A DNA stretch of 64,000 bases from Brevibacterium aurantiacum. Its GTDB lineage: Bacteria > Actinomycetota > Actinomycetes > Actinomycetales > Brevibacteriaceae. The translations under genes were made by a program, and so were the position numbers. The notes below the pieces were generated by a model. The model did not search any database. It was not told where the DNA came from and saw only the letters and a list, made by a program, of their open reading frames with translations. Below are positions 26,900 through 35,432 of this stretch, in pieces (within the stretch, counting starts at the first letter, position 1; each line of letters starts with the position of its first letter). The stretch lies in NCBI RefSeq assembly GCF_007558825.1, contig NZ_VLTK01000001.1, forward strand, positions 483,792-547,791, in the 5' to 3' direction.

Positions 26900-27982
26900 C
26901 TATGTGTGTTCGACCGAGGTGGATGTGTCGCTGCCCTCGCAGGACCCGTGAGCCGTCACACGAGTCTCCTGATACTTGGCAGAGATGACGCCCGGCTCGT
27001 ATCGATTCCATCCCTCACTGACCGGGTTTCCGAAGATCTGGCTCACGTAGTAGAGCGGAACGTCGGCACCTGCCAGATGGACGAACGGATATCCGCCGCC
27101 GAACCGAGGATTGATATCGATCACCGAAGCCCGGCCCTGATCGTCAAGGAACATGTCGACATCGATGAGGCCGGACAGTTCGGCAGCACGAGCGATCTTT
27201 GCCGAAGCTTCCCGGAACGGCCCGGGGTCAACCGTGACAGCCTTGTCAGTCTCGCCGGCGCGCATCCGCAGCTTGCGCCGCGCGAACACCCCTGTGAGTG
27301 GGCCCGGGTCCAGCAGGCTGGAGACGATGTCAACACCGTATTCGCTGCCCTGCATCCTCGGTTGGACGACGACGTCCTCTCGAGGGTCCGTACTATCAGC
27401 ACGCGGCGGAACACTCTTCGCAGAGTTCACCACAGCCTCGTCGACATCATCTCCGGTCACCACCGCCAATCCGGAAGAACGACTGCCGAATCGGTGCTTC
27501 ACCACGAATTCGCTGTTCTCCCCCGCGTCTGCGAGAAGGCTGGCCAGATCGCTCCCCTTCACCGTCTTCGGCGTCGGAACGTCAATGTCCTCGAGCATCT
27601 GTGCCATCCGGAGCTTGTCGGCGCAGCCGACCTGCCATGCGGCAGACACTCCGGGAACGAAAACGCCACGATCACGCAGTTCATCCGCTATTCCCGAGTT
27701 CACATGGAGTTGCATCAGCTCGAAGTCGTTCGCTGTCAGGAAGAGCTTCGGCTCGACCTCGTCAACCAGGCGCAAGACCTCCTCCCCATAGGCCGGGTCA
27801 GTGTATCTCGGCAGCAATCGGGTCTCGTCACCATAGGACGCAGCAGCGCTCGAGGCGTCATTCTCAGCGACGATGATTCGCCCGCTGAGTCCGAGTGTGT
27901 CGAACGCGGCGCGAAACCAATCAATGAGATAGAGACGTCGACCTGCTGAGCCGATCACAATCGTCACAGGTGCATCTGTCAA
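26900..27982 (-). CDS. ATP-grasp ligase
   Basis: A 360-residue ATP-grasp protein of the CarB-like group: N-terminal pre-ATP-grasp domain (TIVIGSAGRRLYLIDWF), a lid with EFVVKHRFGSRSSGLAVV (about 163-180) and a metal-binding end with VIDINPRFGGGYPF (about 290-303), including the Asp and Asn-Pro-Arg ligands. Start is TTG 27982 with AGGAGGG about five bases upstream, a strong site. It heads the decarboxylase operon. Such enzymes join a carboxylate to an amine through an acyl-phosphate, so an amide between an amino acid and the amine made by the neighbouring decarboxylase is a testable idea, not a known function. Confidence 0.82.
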   Translation of the reverse strand: MTDAPVTIVIGSAGRRLYLIDWFRAAFDTLGLSGRIIVAENDASSAAASYGDETRLLPRYTDPAYGEEVLRLVDEVEPKLFLTANDFELMQLHVNSGIADELRDRGVFVPGVSAAWQVGCADKLRMAQMLEDIDVPTPKTVKGSDLASLLADAGENSEFVVKHRFGSRSSGLAVVTGDDVDEAVVNSAKSVPPRADSTDPREDVVVQPRMQGSEYGVDIVSSLLDPGPLTGVFARRKLRMRAGETDKAVTVDPGPFREASAKIARAAELSGLIDVDMFLDDQGRASVIDINPRFGGGYPFVHLAGADVPLYYVSQIFGNPVSEGWNRYEPGVISAKYQETRVTAHGSCEGSDTSTSVEHT

Positions 27983-28268
27983 TTCGCCCTCCTGAAATCG
28001 CCGTGCCGATCAATCGGAATTACCGGACATTTACCCCGCACCGAAATGCATTGCTGTCACAATGACACGAACATTCACTCAGAATGACGCATTGAGTTCG
28101 ATTTCAGCGGTCAATGCAGATCACCCCGATACCACTTCATAGTAGTTTCACTACACCTACCGCATGAATGGAATTCGATATTTTTGCGGTTTCCCGAAAA
28201 CAGTCTGCGCAGTGCGTCAGTCGACCATGTTTCGACCGCATCGACCTGAGCTCATGGACGGTGTGAGG
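27983..28268 (-). promoter_or_regulatory. AT-richer promoter region upstream of the ATP-grasp operon
   Basis: The 286 bases are visibly richer in A/T than the coding DNA around them. They hold an inverted repeat TGTCA-CAA-TGACA (28055-28067) and a GTAG-TTTCA-CTAC hairpin (28143-28155). They separate the ATP-grasp start from the end of the next LuxR gene, so a leftward promoter and operator are expected; no specific hexamers are convincing. Confidence 0.4.
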
Positions 28269-30926
28269 CTAGGAGTTCTCGGACTCCTGCCTTGCGGCTG
28301 CCACAGCCTCGATGTTCAGTCGTGCCAAAGCCTCGGCGACCTGATGACGCCGGGTGACACCGAGCTTTCGATACAGGCGGTAGGCATGTCCTTCCACCGT
28401 CCTCACCGCGGCTCCGAGCAGATCCGCTATCTCAGCGTTCGACATTCCCTTGACGAGGAAGCCGCAGATCTCTCGCTCCCGTTCCGTCAACTCCACGGAC
28501 AGGTCGTAGGATCCTCGCGACAACGGTACGCTGCCGCGGAGGTGAAGGCGGTCCTTGGCCAGCTGCATGCATCTTGCAGCGACGTCAGGGGCAGAGGATC
28601 TTTGGGCATCGGCGATCCTCAGCAGCGCCGCGGCGTCCTTCGTCCGCAGCGCCTCCCCCACCGCCCCGAGGATACGGAATGCTGGCCCCTCACCCAGTCC
28701 GGAGACATGGCGCATCTCCTCAACATCGACTTCCCCGAAGTGGCGGAACAGCAGAAAGCGGATCTGTGCGGACAGTCCGTATGCCTGGTCCCTTTCCGCA
28801 TCGTCGAGCAGCTGCCGCAGCTGCCTTTCGGATTCTCTATCAGATGTCCGCAGCCACCTGGAGATCAGGGTGTACACCAGCGCCCGTCTGGACTCGAGGT
28901 GCAGACCAGAGCGCGCCAACCGGGCGAACCGAGCATCGAAATCCTCTGCCAAGTCCGTCTCGCCGCTGAGTGTGGCAACGTACTGTGCCACACCCAGAGC
29001 CGCAGCCAGCAATGAGAACTGCTCCCAGTGCTCCAGGGCCTCGACACCAGCCCGAGCCGATCGCAATGCCGCGCTCAGGTTGCCTTCGAGCAGCGAAAGC
29101 TCTGCCGCCATCATGTCGCTGGTCCCGCTCTGAGATGCAATATGGGCGATATCGCTCGACTGCGGCATCTGCAGTGATCGCCGTGCGGCATTCAGATCGC
29201 CGTGCTCCATCAGCACCCGAGCGCCGAGCATTCTGAGCACTACGGTTCCCATCCCCAAGCTGGGGAGTTCGCGTTTCACCAGGGTGAGCATTTCGTCCGC
29301 CTGCTCAATCCGCCCACGTTCCAGCTCGAGTGATACGCAGACGAGTGACGCCCCCAATCGGTACGCATGCGGCAGAGAGACGTCGAGCGCCTGCCGGTGC
29401 AGCAGATCCCTGTTCTGCTGACCATGGGTGCTCACAACTGAATTCACCGTCTGCAGCAAGGCTCTCGCGGTCGCGTCGTCAAGACCCTCAGCGGCGAACC
29501 CCCGCGTCGTCTTCTGATCCTGCCTCTTACCGTTCAGACGGCAGGTCTCATCCGTGGAGCCGTTTCGCTCCTGTGCAGCGATCCTGTCGAGAGCCGCCGT
29601 GAAGTCGGCGGCCTCAAGTGCCACCGACCTGTGGGTGACCTGGCGGTTGGCCCAGAGCACTGCCGCGGTGATGACGAGTTCCGGACAGCACGCCTTATGC
29701 AGACAATGGGCAAGCAGGTCCAGGCCCAGCGCCACCTGCCCGACGTTGCAATAGAGACTCGCCAGCTCGTAGAGTTCGTGAGCGCTCAGCCGATCAGTCG
29801 GAACATCGGACATGATTCGCAGAGCTCGATGCCAGTCACCTGCCTCTATCGCGATTGTCGCAGCATCGATGACCTGTCGTTCATCCACGTCAACCCCACA
29901 TCCCAGTGCCCATTCCGTTCTGAGCATCTGGGACCTCCAACTGGGATGGTCCGGGTAGTCGCAGACTATGCCGTACCACCTCCGACTGCGGCCGATCGGG
30001 GCGCTGTATCGAATCGTCTCCGAAGAATGGTGCTCACGTGCAACGTAGACTCGCGCGGTGTCTCCGATGATGCGAAGCTCATCGCCGTCGACCAGGCGGT
30101 CGGCTGCTGGTCCGAGCCCGATTGAGAGCATAAGATCGATGTCGATCTCACCGGCCATGACGACAAGCTCGAGAGCTTCCTTCTCCGCCGTCGAATGCTG
30201 GTCGAGATCCATCCGGGCGAAATCACGTGCCCGTACATCGAAATCGATGTCGAGTCCATCAAGCACCAGCACACCATTCCGCGACAGCAGGCGATTCTTT
30301 CTCCGGCAGTATTCGAGGAGCTCCAGCAGCTTTCCGGGATTGCTTCCCGAGTGAAAATCGACGATGTCGAGGACGCCCTGTGCGGCGATCCCGCCGAAAC
30401 TGTCTTCGACTGCGTTACGCAGGTCATCTTGAGTGAGCGGCTCCAACACCAACTGCGAAAGCACCTGTTCGTCTACCAACTCAGCGAACGGCCAGAACCC
30501 ATCGACCACGGAGTGGCGAGTCATCGCCACGAGTCTGATCGTGCCGTCGGTCGCCAGCTGCGTGAGCATGCGGAGGCTGTGCTCATCGAGATAGTGAGCG
30601 TCATCGACGAATACAGCCGGCACCTGGGCGCTACCCGTCACCGCCGATATGACTCGCCCCTGCAGGCCACCTGGGTCGTCGAGGTCGACGATCATTCCGA
30701 AGACTCCGAATGGAATTTCACTGAGCACACGATCGGCGCGCAGCCAGTGCTCCTGCCCACCTCGGCGCCGATGCACCTCCTTCGCCAAACGTGTCTTCCC
30801 CATGCCGATATCGCCTTCGATGAGGATGCCGACCATGGACGAATCAGTCAGCGATTCCTCAATGATTCGAAGCTCGTCCACGCGACCGAAGAGCGGCGGG
30901 CGACTGAACGACCGCTGACGGGTCAT
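28269..30926 (-). CDS. Large LuxR-type STAND regulator (intact Walker A)
   Basis: An 885-residue protein. Walker A is GDIGMGKT at 38-45 and Walker B is VPAVFVDDAH, so ATP binding is expected. A TPR-like middle of about 500 residues leads to a LuxR helix-turn-helix (LTEREREICGFLVKGMSN then VRTVEGHAYRLYRKLGVTRR). ATG 30926 overlaps the stop of the upstream LuxR gene as ATGA, so the two are co-translated and may act together. LAL/MalT-type proteins couple ligand sensing to ATP-dependent assembly on DNA; the inducer and targets are not visible. Confidence 0.87.
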   Translation of the reverse strand: MTRQRSFSRPPLFGRVDELRIIEESLTDSSMVGILIEGDIGMGKTRLAKEVHRRRGGQEHWLRADRVLSEIPFGVFGMIVDLDDPGGLQGRVISAVTGSAQVPAVFVDDAHYLDEHSLRMLTQLATDGTIRLVAMTRHSVVDGFWPFAELVDEQVLSQLVLEPLTQDDLRNAVEDSFGGIAAQGVLDIVDFHSGSNPGKLLELLEYCRRKNRLLSRNGVLVLDGLDIDFDVRARDFARMDLDQHSTAEKEALELVVMAGEIDIDLMLSIGLGPAADRLVDGDELRIIGDTARVYVAREHHSSETIRYSAPIGRSRRWYGIVCDYPDHPSWRSQMLRTEWALGCGVDVDERQVIDAATIAIEAGDWHRALRIMSDVPTDRLSAHELYELASLYCNVGQVALGLDLLAHCLHKACCPELVITAAVLWANRQVTHRSVALEAADFTAALDRIAAQERNGSTDETCRLNGKRQDQKTTRGFAAEGLDDATARALLQTVNSVVSTHGQQNRDLLHRQALDVSLPHAYRLGASLVCVSLELERGRIEQADEMLTLVKRELPSLGMGTVVLRMLGARVLMEHGDLNAARRSLQMPQSSDIAHIASQSGTSDMMAAELSLLEGNLSAALRSARAGVEALEHWEQFSLLAAALGVAQYVATLSGETDLAEDFDARFARLARSGLHLESRRALVYTLISRWLRTSDRESERQLRQLLDDAERDQAYGLSAQIRFLLFRHFGEVDVEEMRHVSGLGEGPAFRILGAVGEALRTKDAAALLRIADAQRSSAPDVAARCMQLAKDRLHLRGSVPLSRGSYDLSVELTEREREICGFLVKGMSNAEIADLLGAAVRTVEGHAYRLYRKLGVTRRHQVAEALARLNIEAVAAARQESENS

Positions 30927-33613
30927 GCCAGACTCCGTGCGATCTGCTTGAGTTCTTGACGGTCGCTGACGTGCAGACGTCGATAGAGTCGGCCGAGGTG
31001 CCATTCCACTGTACGCACGGAAAGATGCAGCCGAGCTCCGAGCTCCGAGTTGCTGGCGCCCTCCGCCACACCGTTCACCAGTTGCTTCTCCATCGCCGTG
31101 AGCATCTCCGACAGATTCGCACCGCCAGCATCGAAGGTGATCGCGCGCAGACTCGAGTCCAACAGTATCCGAGCATGTTTGACAGCGGCAGAATCGTGGT
31201 TCCGCACAGCTCTGTCGCGTGCCGACCGTGCCAGATCAGCGCCCATCACGACAGCACCGAAGCTCAGCGCTTCATCTGCGGCTTTGATCTCTGCATCGTC
31301 ATCTTCTCCGAGGCAGGCCTTGGCGACTGCAGACGCCAAACGCCCAAGATCGCCGTCAACGTTCTCAGCCTCATCGATCAGATTCAGCTGCGCCGCTGGA
31401 CTGCCGTGCCGGCTCGCCTCCATCCAGGCGTAGACAGCCAGAGTGTGTGCCCCACGCTTCGCAGCCTCCGCACCAAGGCGGTACATCTCGTCTGCGATCT
31501 CTGCAGTATTGGTCAGCGCCTCCGCCTCGAGCTCAAGCAGACCGGTAATGAAGTCACGGCACCAGTCGTAATCGGCTCTGGGAACTCCGCGCGTCGATTC
31601 CTTGGCACCAGCGACCGAACTGGCTTCGGTCGGTTCGACCCTGCGAAGGTGGGCCCGCCGATCGTCCGACACTGCTGTCGATGAGCGCCGAGTCGATGTT
31701 TCACGCATCCGCAGAAGCCCCTCGGACAGGCGGAGGGCAGCCTGCATGAGATCGCGGTTGTCCTCACGCTCGGGCGCATTGGCCAAGGCCTTGGCCAGAG
31801 TCTGCTGCGCTCGTGTGATATGTCCGGTCCACAGATCGACAAGTGCTGTGACAGAGGCCGAGTCAGCCCACATGGGAGCCAGTCGCCGCAAGGTCGTGCG
31901 AGCACAGTCCCAATCTCCGGCCAAATAGCGACCCATAAAGATCTGCGGCACCGAGTCCTCCACCTCGAAGCTGGTGGTATCCGGCAGACTGAACATCATT
32001 TCGGCCTGAGCCAGGAACTCGAGCCCCCGCTCGATTCGGCCACACATAATTTCAACCTCGCCCAGAAGCGAGCATGCACGCAGTCGATGCCGGGGCAGAC
32101 AATCGCGATCGCGGAAGACGCGCTCGGACAGTTTCCGGCCCTCCTCCAAACGCCCTCCGCGCACCTCGAACTGGGCCCGGGTGACATCCAAGCGGCCGGT
32201 GTCGACAGCGCACTTCAGCCGATCGCGAACCGATTCGGTGCGCAGAGCATGCGGTTCACGCGGATCGGTCAATCTCAGCTCGAGGCACGCCAGCCGGGAG
32301 AGATATCTGTCCGATCCCTGACTTGTTTGAGGGGAGGAGACCAGCCGATCGACGATCAGCTCTGCCTCTACGGTGTCCCCTCGACCGCGTTCTGCACGCG
32401 CCAGTTCGAGGTGAATCTCGGGGTCCTCAGATTTCGAGTCACGCAGCACGTCGATCGCGGCAGCGAAGTCTCCCCGTTCATTCGCCCACATGGCGGCACC
32501 GAGAACCTTGACCGAGTCCACCGGGACTCCCCAATCCTGCGTCCATCTCACCTGCCCGAACAGCGAAGCTCCAACGAGGGGAGTCGTCTCCAGAACAGGT
32601 GTGATGTCCCTGAGCAGCTGCAGACCCTGCGAGGGCTGAACACTGTCACGCAGAATCTGAGCGACCGCAGGTTCGACCACAGTCGCCTCGGCGCGCCTGC
32701 CTTTGGTGATGTTGATGATTCCGCGTTCTTCCAGACTGTCGAGGAGGTCCGGCTCACACATGCTTCGCAGTGCTTCATAAGGCAGAGCCCCAGCCATGGC
32801 GATCATTTCGAGAATCCGCTTCTGAGCCGGCAGCACATTCCACAGTGCACGATGGTCGGCCCCACGTCGGGAAGCGACTTTAGCGGTTCTGCCGACGATG
32901 AGCTTTCTCAGCATCCGGGGGTTGCCCCGCGACTTCTCTCGGTAGTCGACGATCCTCCTATCATCGAGCTCATACCCCAGTTCCCGAGCAACGGCTGCGA
33001 TGGCCGGTCCGTCAAGGCCCTCAAGATCCGTGCGCGCAACCTTTCCAGCAGTCCAGAGGGCCGCCAACAGATCAACCGGAGGCCTGATCGTTTCCGCCGC
33101 TGCCACAAGTTTGATCCGACCAGCGGCAGCCAATTGAGAGACGATCGAGAGGGAATGCTCATCTACCCGATCAGCATTGTCGATGATCACAACAGGAATG
33201 CGCGCTCGCTCGAATATCCGCCTGATGATCGACAACGCGGCGCCCGGCGCGATCTCGTGGGTCGACTCGCCTTCACACGAGAGCAGAACTTCGAAGATGC
33301 CGAGATTCCTGGACGCGATCAGGTTTGAGCCGCGGAAACGGAATACGGGCACTTCCGAGTTCACATTCGCAGCAACTGCATTGATGACAGTGGTCTTTCC
33401 CATTCCGGAGGCGCCGATGACCAGTGCACCATAGACATCGGGATTCGCCAGGTTTCTGGTGATCTCCGCGATCTCTGCCTGACTGCCGCTGTTGACAGCA
33501 CTCATGGATGGACGTGGGGCAGTATCCGATTTCACTTCGGTACGCTCGCTCGCTCGAGCATCGCTCCTCGAGCGCCCGACTGCGTCGAGGCGTACCTGTA
33601 GCGCTGCAGGCAC
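30923..33613 (-). CDS. Large LuxR-type STAND regulator (intact Walker A), first of a tandem pair
   Basis: An 896-residue protein from GTG 33613; an in-frame ATG at 33505 would trim 36 residues that are poorly ordered, and neither has a clear ribosome site. Walker A is GASGMGKT at 67-74 and Walker B is VVIIDNAD. The C-terminus has a LuxR helix-turn-helix (EGASNSELGARLHLSVRTVE followed by HLGRLYRRLHVSDR). It is only distantly similar to its partner but shares the same plan. The 586-base region upstream, divergent from the acyl-CoA dehydrogenases, should carry its promoter. Confidence 0.85.
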   Translation of the reverse strand: MPAALQVRLDAVGRSRSDARASERTEVKSDTAPRPSMSAVNSGSQAEIAEITRNLANPDVYGALVIGASGMGKTTVINAVAANVNSEVPVFRFRGSNLIASRNLGIFEVLLSCEGESTHEIAPGAALSIIRRIFERARIPVVIIDNADRVDEHSLSIVSQLAAAGRIKLVAAAETIRPPVDLLAALWTAGKVARTDLEGLDGPAIAAVARELGYELDDRRIVDYREKSRGNPRMLRKLIVGRTAKVASRRGADHRALWNVLPAQKRILEMIAMAGALPYEALRSMCEPDLLDSLEERGIINITKGRRAEATVVEPAVAQILRDSVQPSQGLQLLRDITPVLETTPLVGASLFGQVRWTQDWGVPVDSVKVLGAAMWANERGDFAAAIDVLRDSKSEDPEIHLELARAERGRGDTVEAELIVDRLVSSPQTSQGSDRYLSRLACLELRLTDPREPHALRTESVRDRLKCAVDTGRLDVTRAQFEVRGGRLEEGRKLSERVFRDRDCLPRHRLRACSLLGEVEIMCGRIERGLEFLAQAEMMFSLPDTTSFEVEDSVPQIFMGRYLAGDWDCARTTLRRLAPMWADSASVTALVDLWTGHITRAQQTLAKALANAPEREDNRDLMQAALRLSEGLLRMRETSTRRSSTAVSDDRRAHLRRVEPTEASSVAGAKESTRGVPRADYDWCRDFITGLLELEAEALTNTAEIADEMYRLGAEAAKRGAHTLAVYAWMEASRHGSPAAQLNLIDEAENVDGDLGRLASAVAKACLGEDDDAEIKAADEALSFGAVVMGADLARSARDRAVRNHDSAAVKHARILLDSSLRAITFDAGGANLSEMLTAMEKQLVNGVAEGASNSELGARLHLSVRTVEWHLGRLYRRLHVSDRQELKQIARSLA

Positions 33614-33930
33614 CCCACAGCCGCAGGCGGGTGCACGACGGCACTTAGGCGACTGCGTCGGATCAGGGGAACCGACTGACGATTGCGCACACTCCCACCG
33701 AAACGGCGGAGGGTCTCACACAATTCGACAGTGAATGTGCGAGTTTCTTGGGACACGAGATTCATCCCGTTCACTTCTCTCAAAGAGCGCATATCGAGTG
33801 TGCATTTGAGGGAATCACTCGATTATGCGACAAACCTGGTGATCTTGTTTGGCTAATCGCTCCCGATAAACGGGATGGTACTCATTTGATACTAGACCCG
33901 CTTCATGACCAACTGGAACTCCAGCACCGC

Positions 33931-33952
33931 AATGTTAAGGATTTGTAACATT
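33931..33952. promoter_or_regulatory. inverted repeat, candidate operator
   Basis: AATGTTA (33931-33937) and TAACATT (33946-33952) are perfect 7-base arms with an 8-base spacer in A/T-rich DNA between two divergent operons. Size and symmetry suit a dimeric regulator such as TetR; which gene it controls is open. Confidence 0.45.
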
Positions 33953-34133
33953 CCAGATGATCGATTGTCACAGAAAGGCAATACTTCAGGCATGTCCGAT
34001 AACGGCCGTGAATATCCCCTCCGAACCGCACCACTCTGACTCTCGCCTCGAACGAGCCGACCACCGATGAGGATCGGCACGACAGCACGGCGTAATCTTC
34101 CACGACCATCGGTCACGCTCACGCCCTACCCAC

Positions 34134-34162
34134 TTGTGAGCCCGAACACCGAACCGTACTAT
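34134..34162 (+). promoter_or_regulatory. sigma70-type promoter of the acyl-CoA dehydrogenase operon
   Basis: TTGTGA (34134-34139) and TACTAT (34157-34162) with a 17-base spacer, each matching the consensus at four of six positions. The predicted start near 34169 leaves a short leader containing CAGGAG six bases before ATG 34200. Confidence 0.55.
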
Positions 34163-34199
34163 GGGAGCTAAGTTACCGAACGATCAATCAGGAGTTTTC

Positions 34200-35393
34200 A
34201 TGGACACCCTGCTGAATGCAGAGGAGCGCGAGTTCGCTCAGAAGATGCGTCAGTTCTATCGCACGGAGATCCCCGAGGAGCTGCGCTTCAAAGTCGCCAC
34301 CGGCCAGGAGCTGACCAAGGAGGACATGGTCACTTCGCAGCGGATCCTCAATCAGCATGGTTACGCCGTACCCAACTGGCCCGTCGAATGGGGCGGCCAG
34401 GACTGGACTCCGGTACAGCGCCACATCTGGCTTGAAGAGATGCAGCTGGCCTGCGTTCCACAGCCGCTGCCCTTCAACGTCTCCATGGTCGGCCCGGTCA
34501 TCGCGACCTTCGGCAGCCAGGAGATCAAGGAGCGCTTCCTTCCGGCCACCGCCAATATCGACATCTGGTGGTCACAGGGCTTCTCCGAACCCGATGCCGG
34601 CTCTGACCTCGCATCGCTGAAGACCTCCGCGGTCCGAGACGGCGACAAGTACATCGTCAACGGACAGAAGACCTGGACGACACTGGGCCAGTACGGCGAC
34701 TGGATGTTCAACCTGGTCCGCACCGACCCGAATGTGAAGAAGCAGGCCGGCATCTCGTTCCTGCTCATCGACATGAAGACGCCCGGAGTCACGGTTCGCC
34801 CGATCCAGCTCATCGACGGCGGCCATGAGGTCAACGAGGTTTTCTTCGACAATGTCGAGGTCCCCGTCGAGAACCTCGTCGGCGAAGAGAACAAGGGATG
34901 GACCTACGCGAAGTTCCTGCTCGGCAACGAGCGAACAGGGATCGCCCGGATCGGCGGCTCGAAGGTCAACCTTGCCCGCGCCAAGGCCTACGCCGCGGTG
35001 ACGAAGACGGCACGCGGCACCCTGCTCGACGATCCGCTGTTCTCCGCCCGCCTGACTCGGATAGAAGCCGAGCTGACCGCTCTCGAAATGACTCAGCTGC
35101 GGATCCTCTCGACTCAGGCCGCCGGATCTGACAAGCCGGATCCACGCTCTTCCGTGCTCAAGCTCAAGGGCTCACAGCTGCAGGAAGACATCAGCGAGCT
35201 GCTCGTCGACGTCCTCGGTCCGCAGGGGCTGGACTTCGTCACCGACCGCGCTCAGGGCGAGGGATTCTCGGACCTTCCGCTCGGAGCAGTCGACGCCCTT
35301 CCCGCGTACTTCAACACCCGCAAGGTCACCATCTACGGAGGCTCGTCCGAGGTGCAGCGCGGAATCATCTCGAAAGCACTGCTTGGTCTCTGA
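34200..35393 (+). CDS. Acyl-CoA dehydrogenase, large-subunit type
   Basis: A 397-residue flavoenzyme. WWSQGFSEPDAGSDLASL (about 121-138) is the FAD/substrate signature, KYIVNGQKTWTT the central beta-domain motif and VTIYGGSSEVQRGIISKALL the C-terminal signature. ATG 34200 is chosen for the CAGGAG site; an in-frame ATG at 34161 sits in the promoter. It is most like the PimC/FadE-type subunits that pair with a second, diverged subunit, and such a gene follows after about 40 bases. Likely alpha-beta oxidation of a CoA thioester (dicarboxylate, branched or steroid-derived are known for such pairs); substrate unknown. Confidence 0.9.
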   Translation: MDTLLNAEEREFAQKMRQFYRTEIPEELRFKVATGQELTKEDMVTSQRILNQHGYAVPNWPVEWGGQDWTPVQRHIWLEEMQLACVPQPLPFNVSMVGPVIATFGSQEIKERFLPATANIDIWWSQGFSEPDAGSDLASLKTSAVRDGDKYIVNGQKTWTTLGQYGDWMFNLVRTDPNVKKQAGISFLLIDMKTPGVTVRPIQLIDGGHEVNEVFFDNVEVPVENLVGEENKGWTYAKFLLGNERTGIARIGGSKVNLARAKAYAAVTKTARGTLLDDPLFSARLTRIEAELTALEMTQLRILSTQAAGSDKPDPRSSVLKLKGSQLQEDISELLVDVLGPQGLDFVTDRAQGEGFSDLPLGAVDALPAYFNTRKVTIYGGSSEVQRGIISKALLGL

Positions 35394-35432
35394 GGTCTCC
35401 GCGACCCCAGAACACTTAAAAAGAGGACAACA

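Larger units (their letters stand above)
33614..34199. other. long divergent intergenic region
   Basis: 586 bases between the LuxR pair (leftward) and acyl-CoA dehydrogenase genes (rightward). The middle part (about 33760-33980) is clearly A/T-richer than its surroundings. It contains a CCCG-ATAAA-CGGG hairpin near 33866, the inverted repeat at 33931-33952 and the rightward promoter at 34134-34162. A 66-codon open frame at 33748-33948 looks random. No RNA gene was recognised. Confidence 0.5.

Noticed and set aside
31820..33328. A 502-codon open frame on the + strand opposite the LuxR gene
   Set aside because: It is antisense to a protein with clear Walker and helix-turn-helix motifs and has no family motif itself; high-GC codon bias opens such frames.
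33748..33948. Possible 66-codon gene in the divergent intergenic region
   Set aside because: No ribosome site, no motif, and it overlaps the inverted repeat; treated as noncoding.
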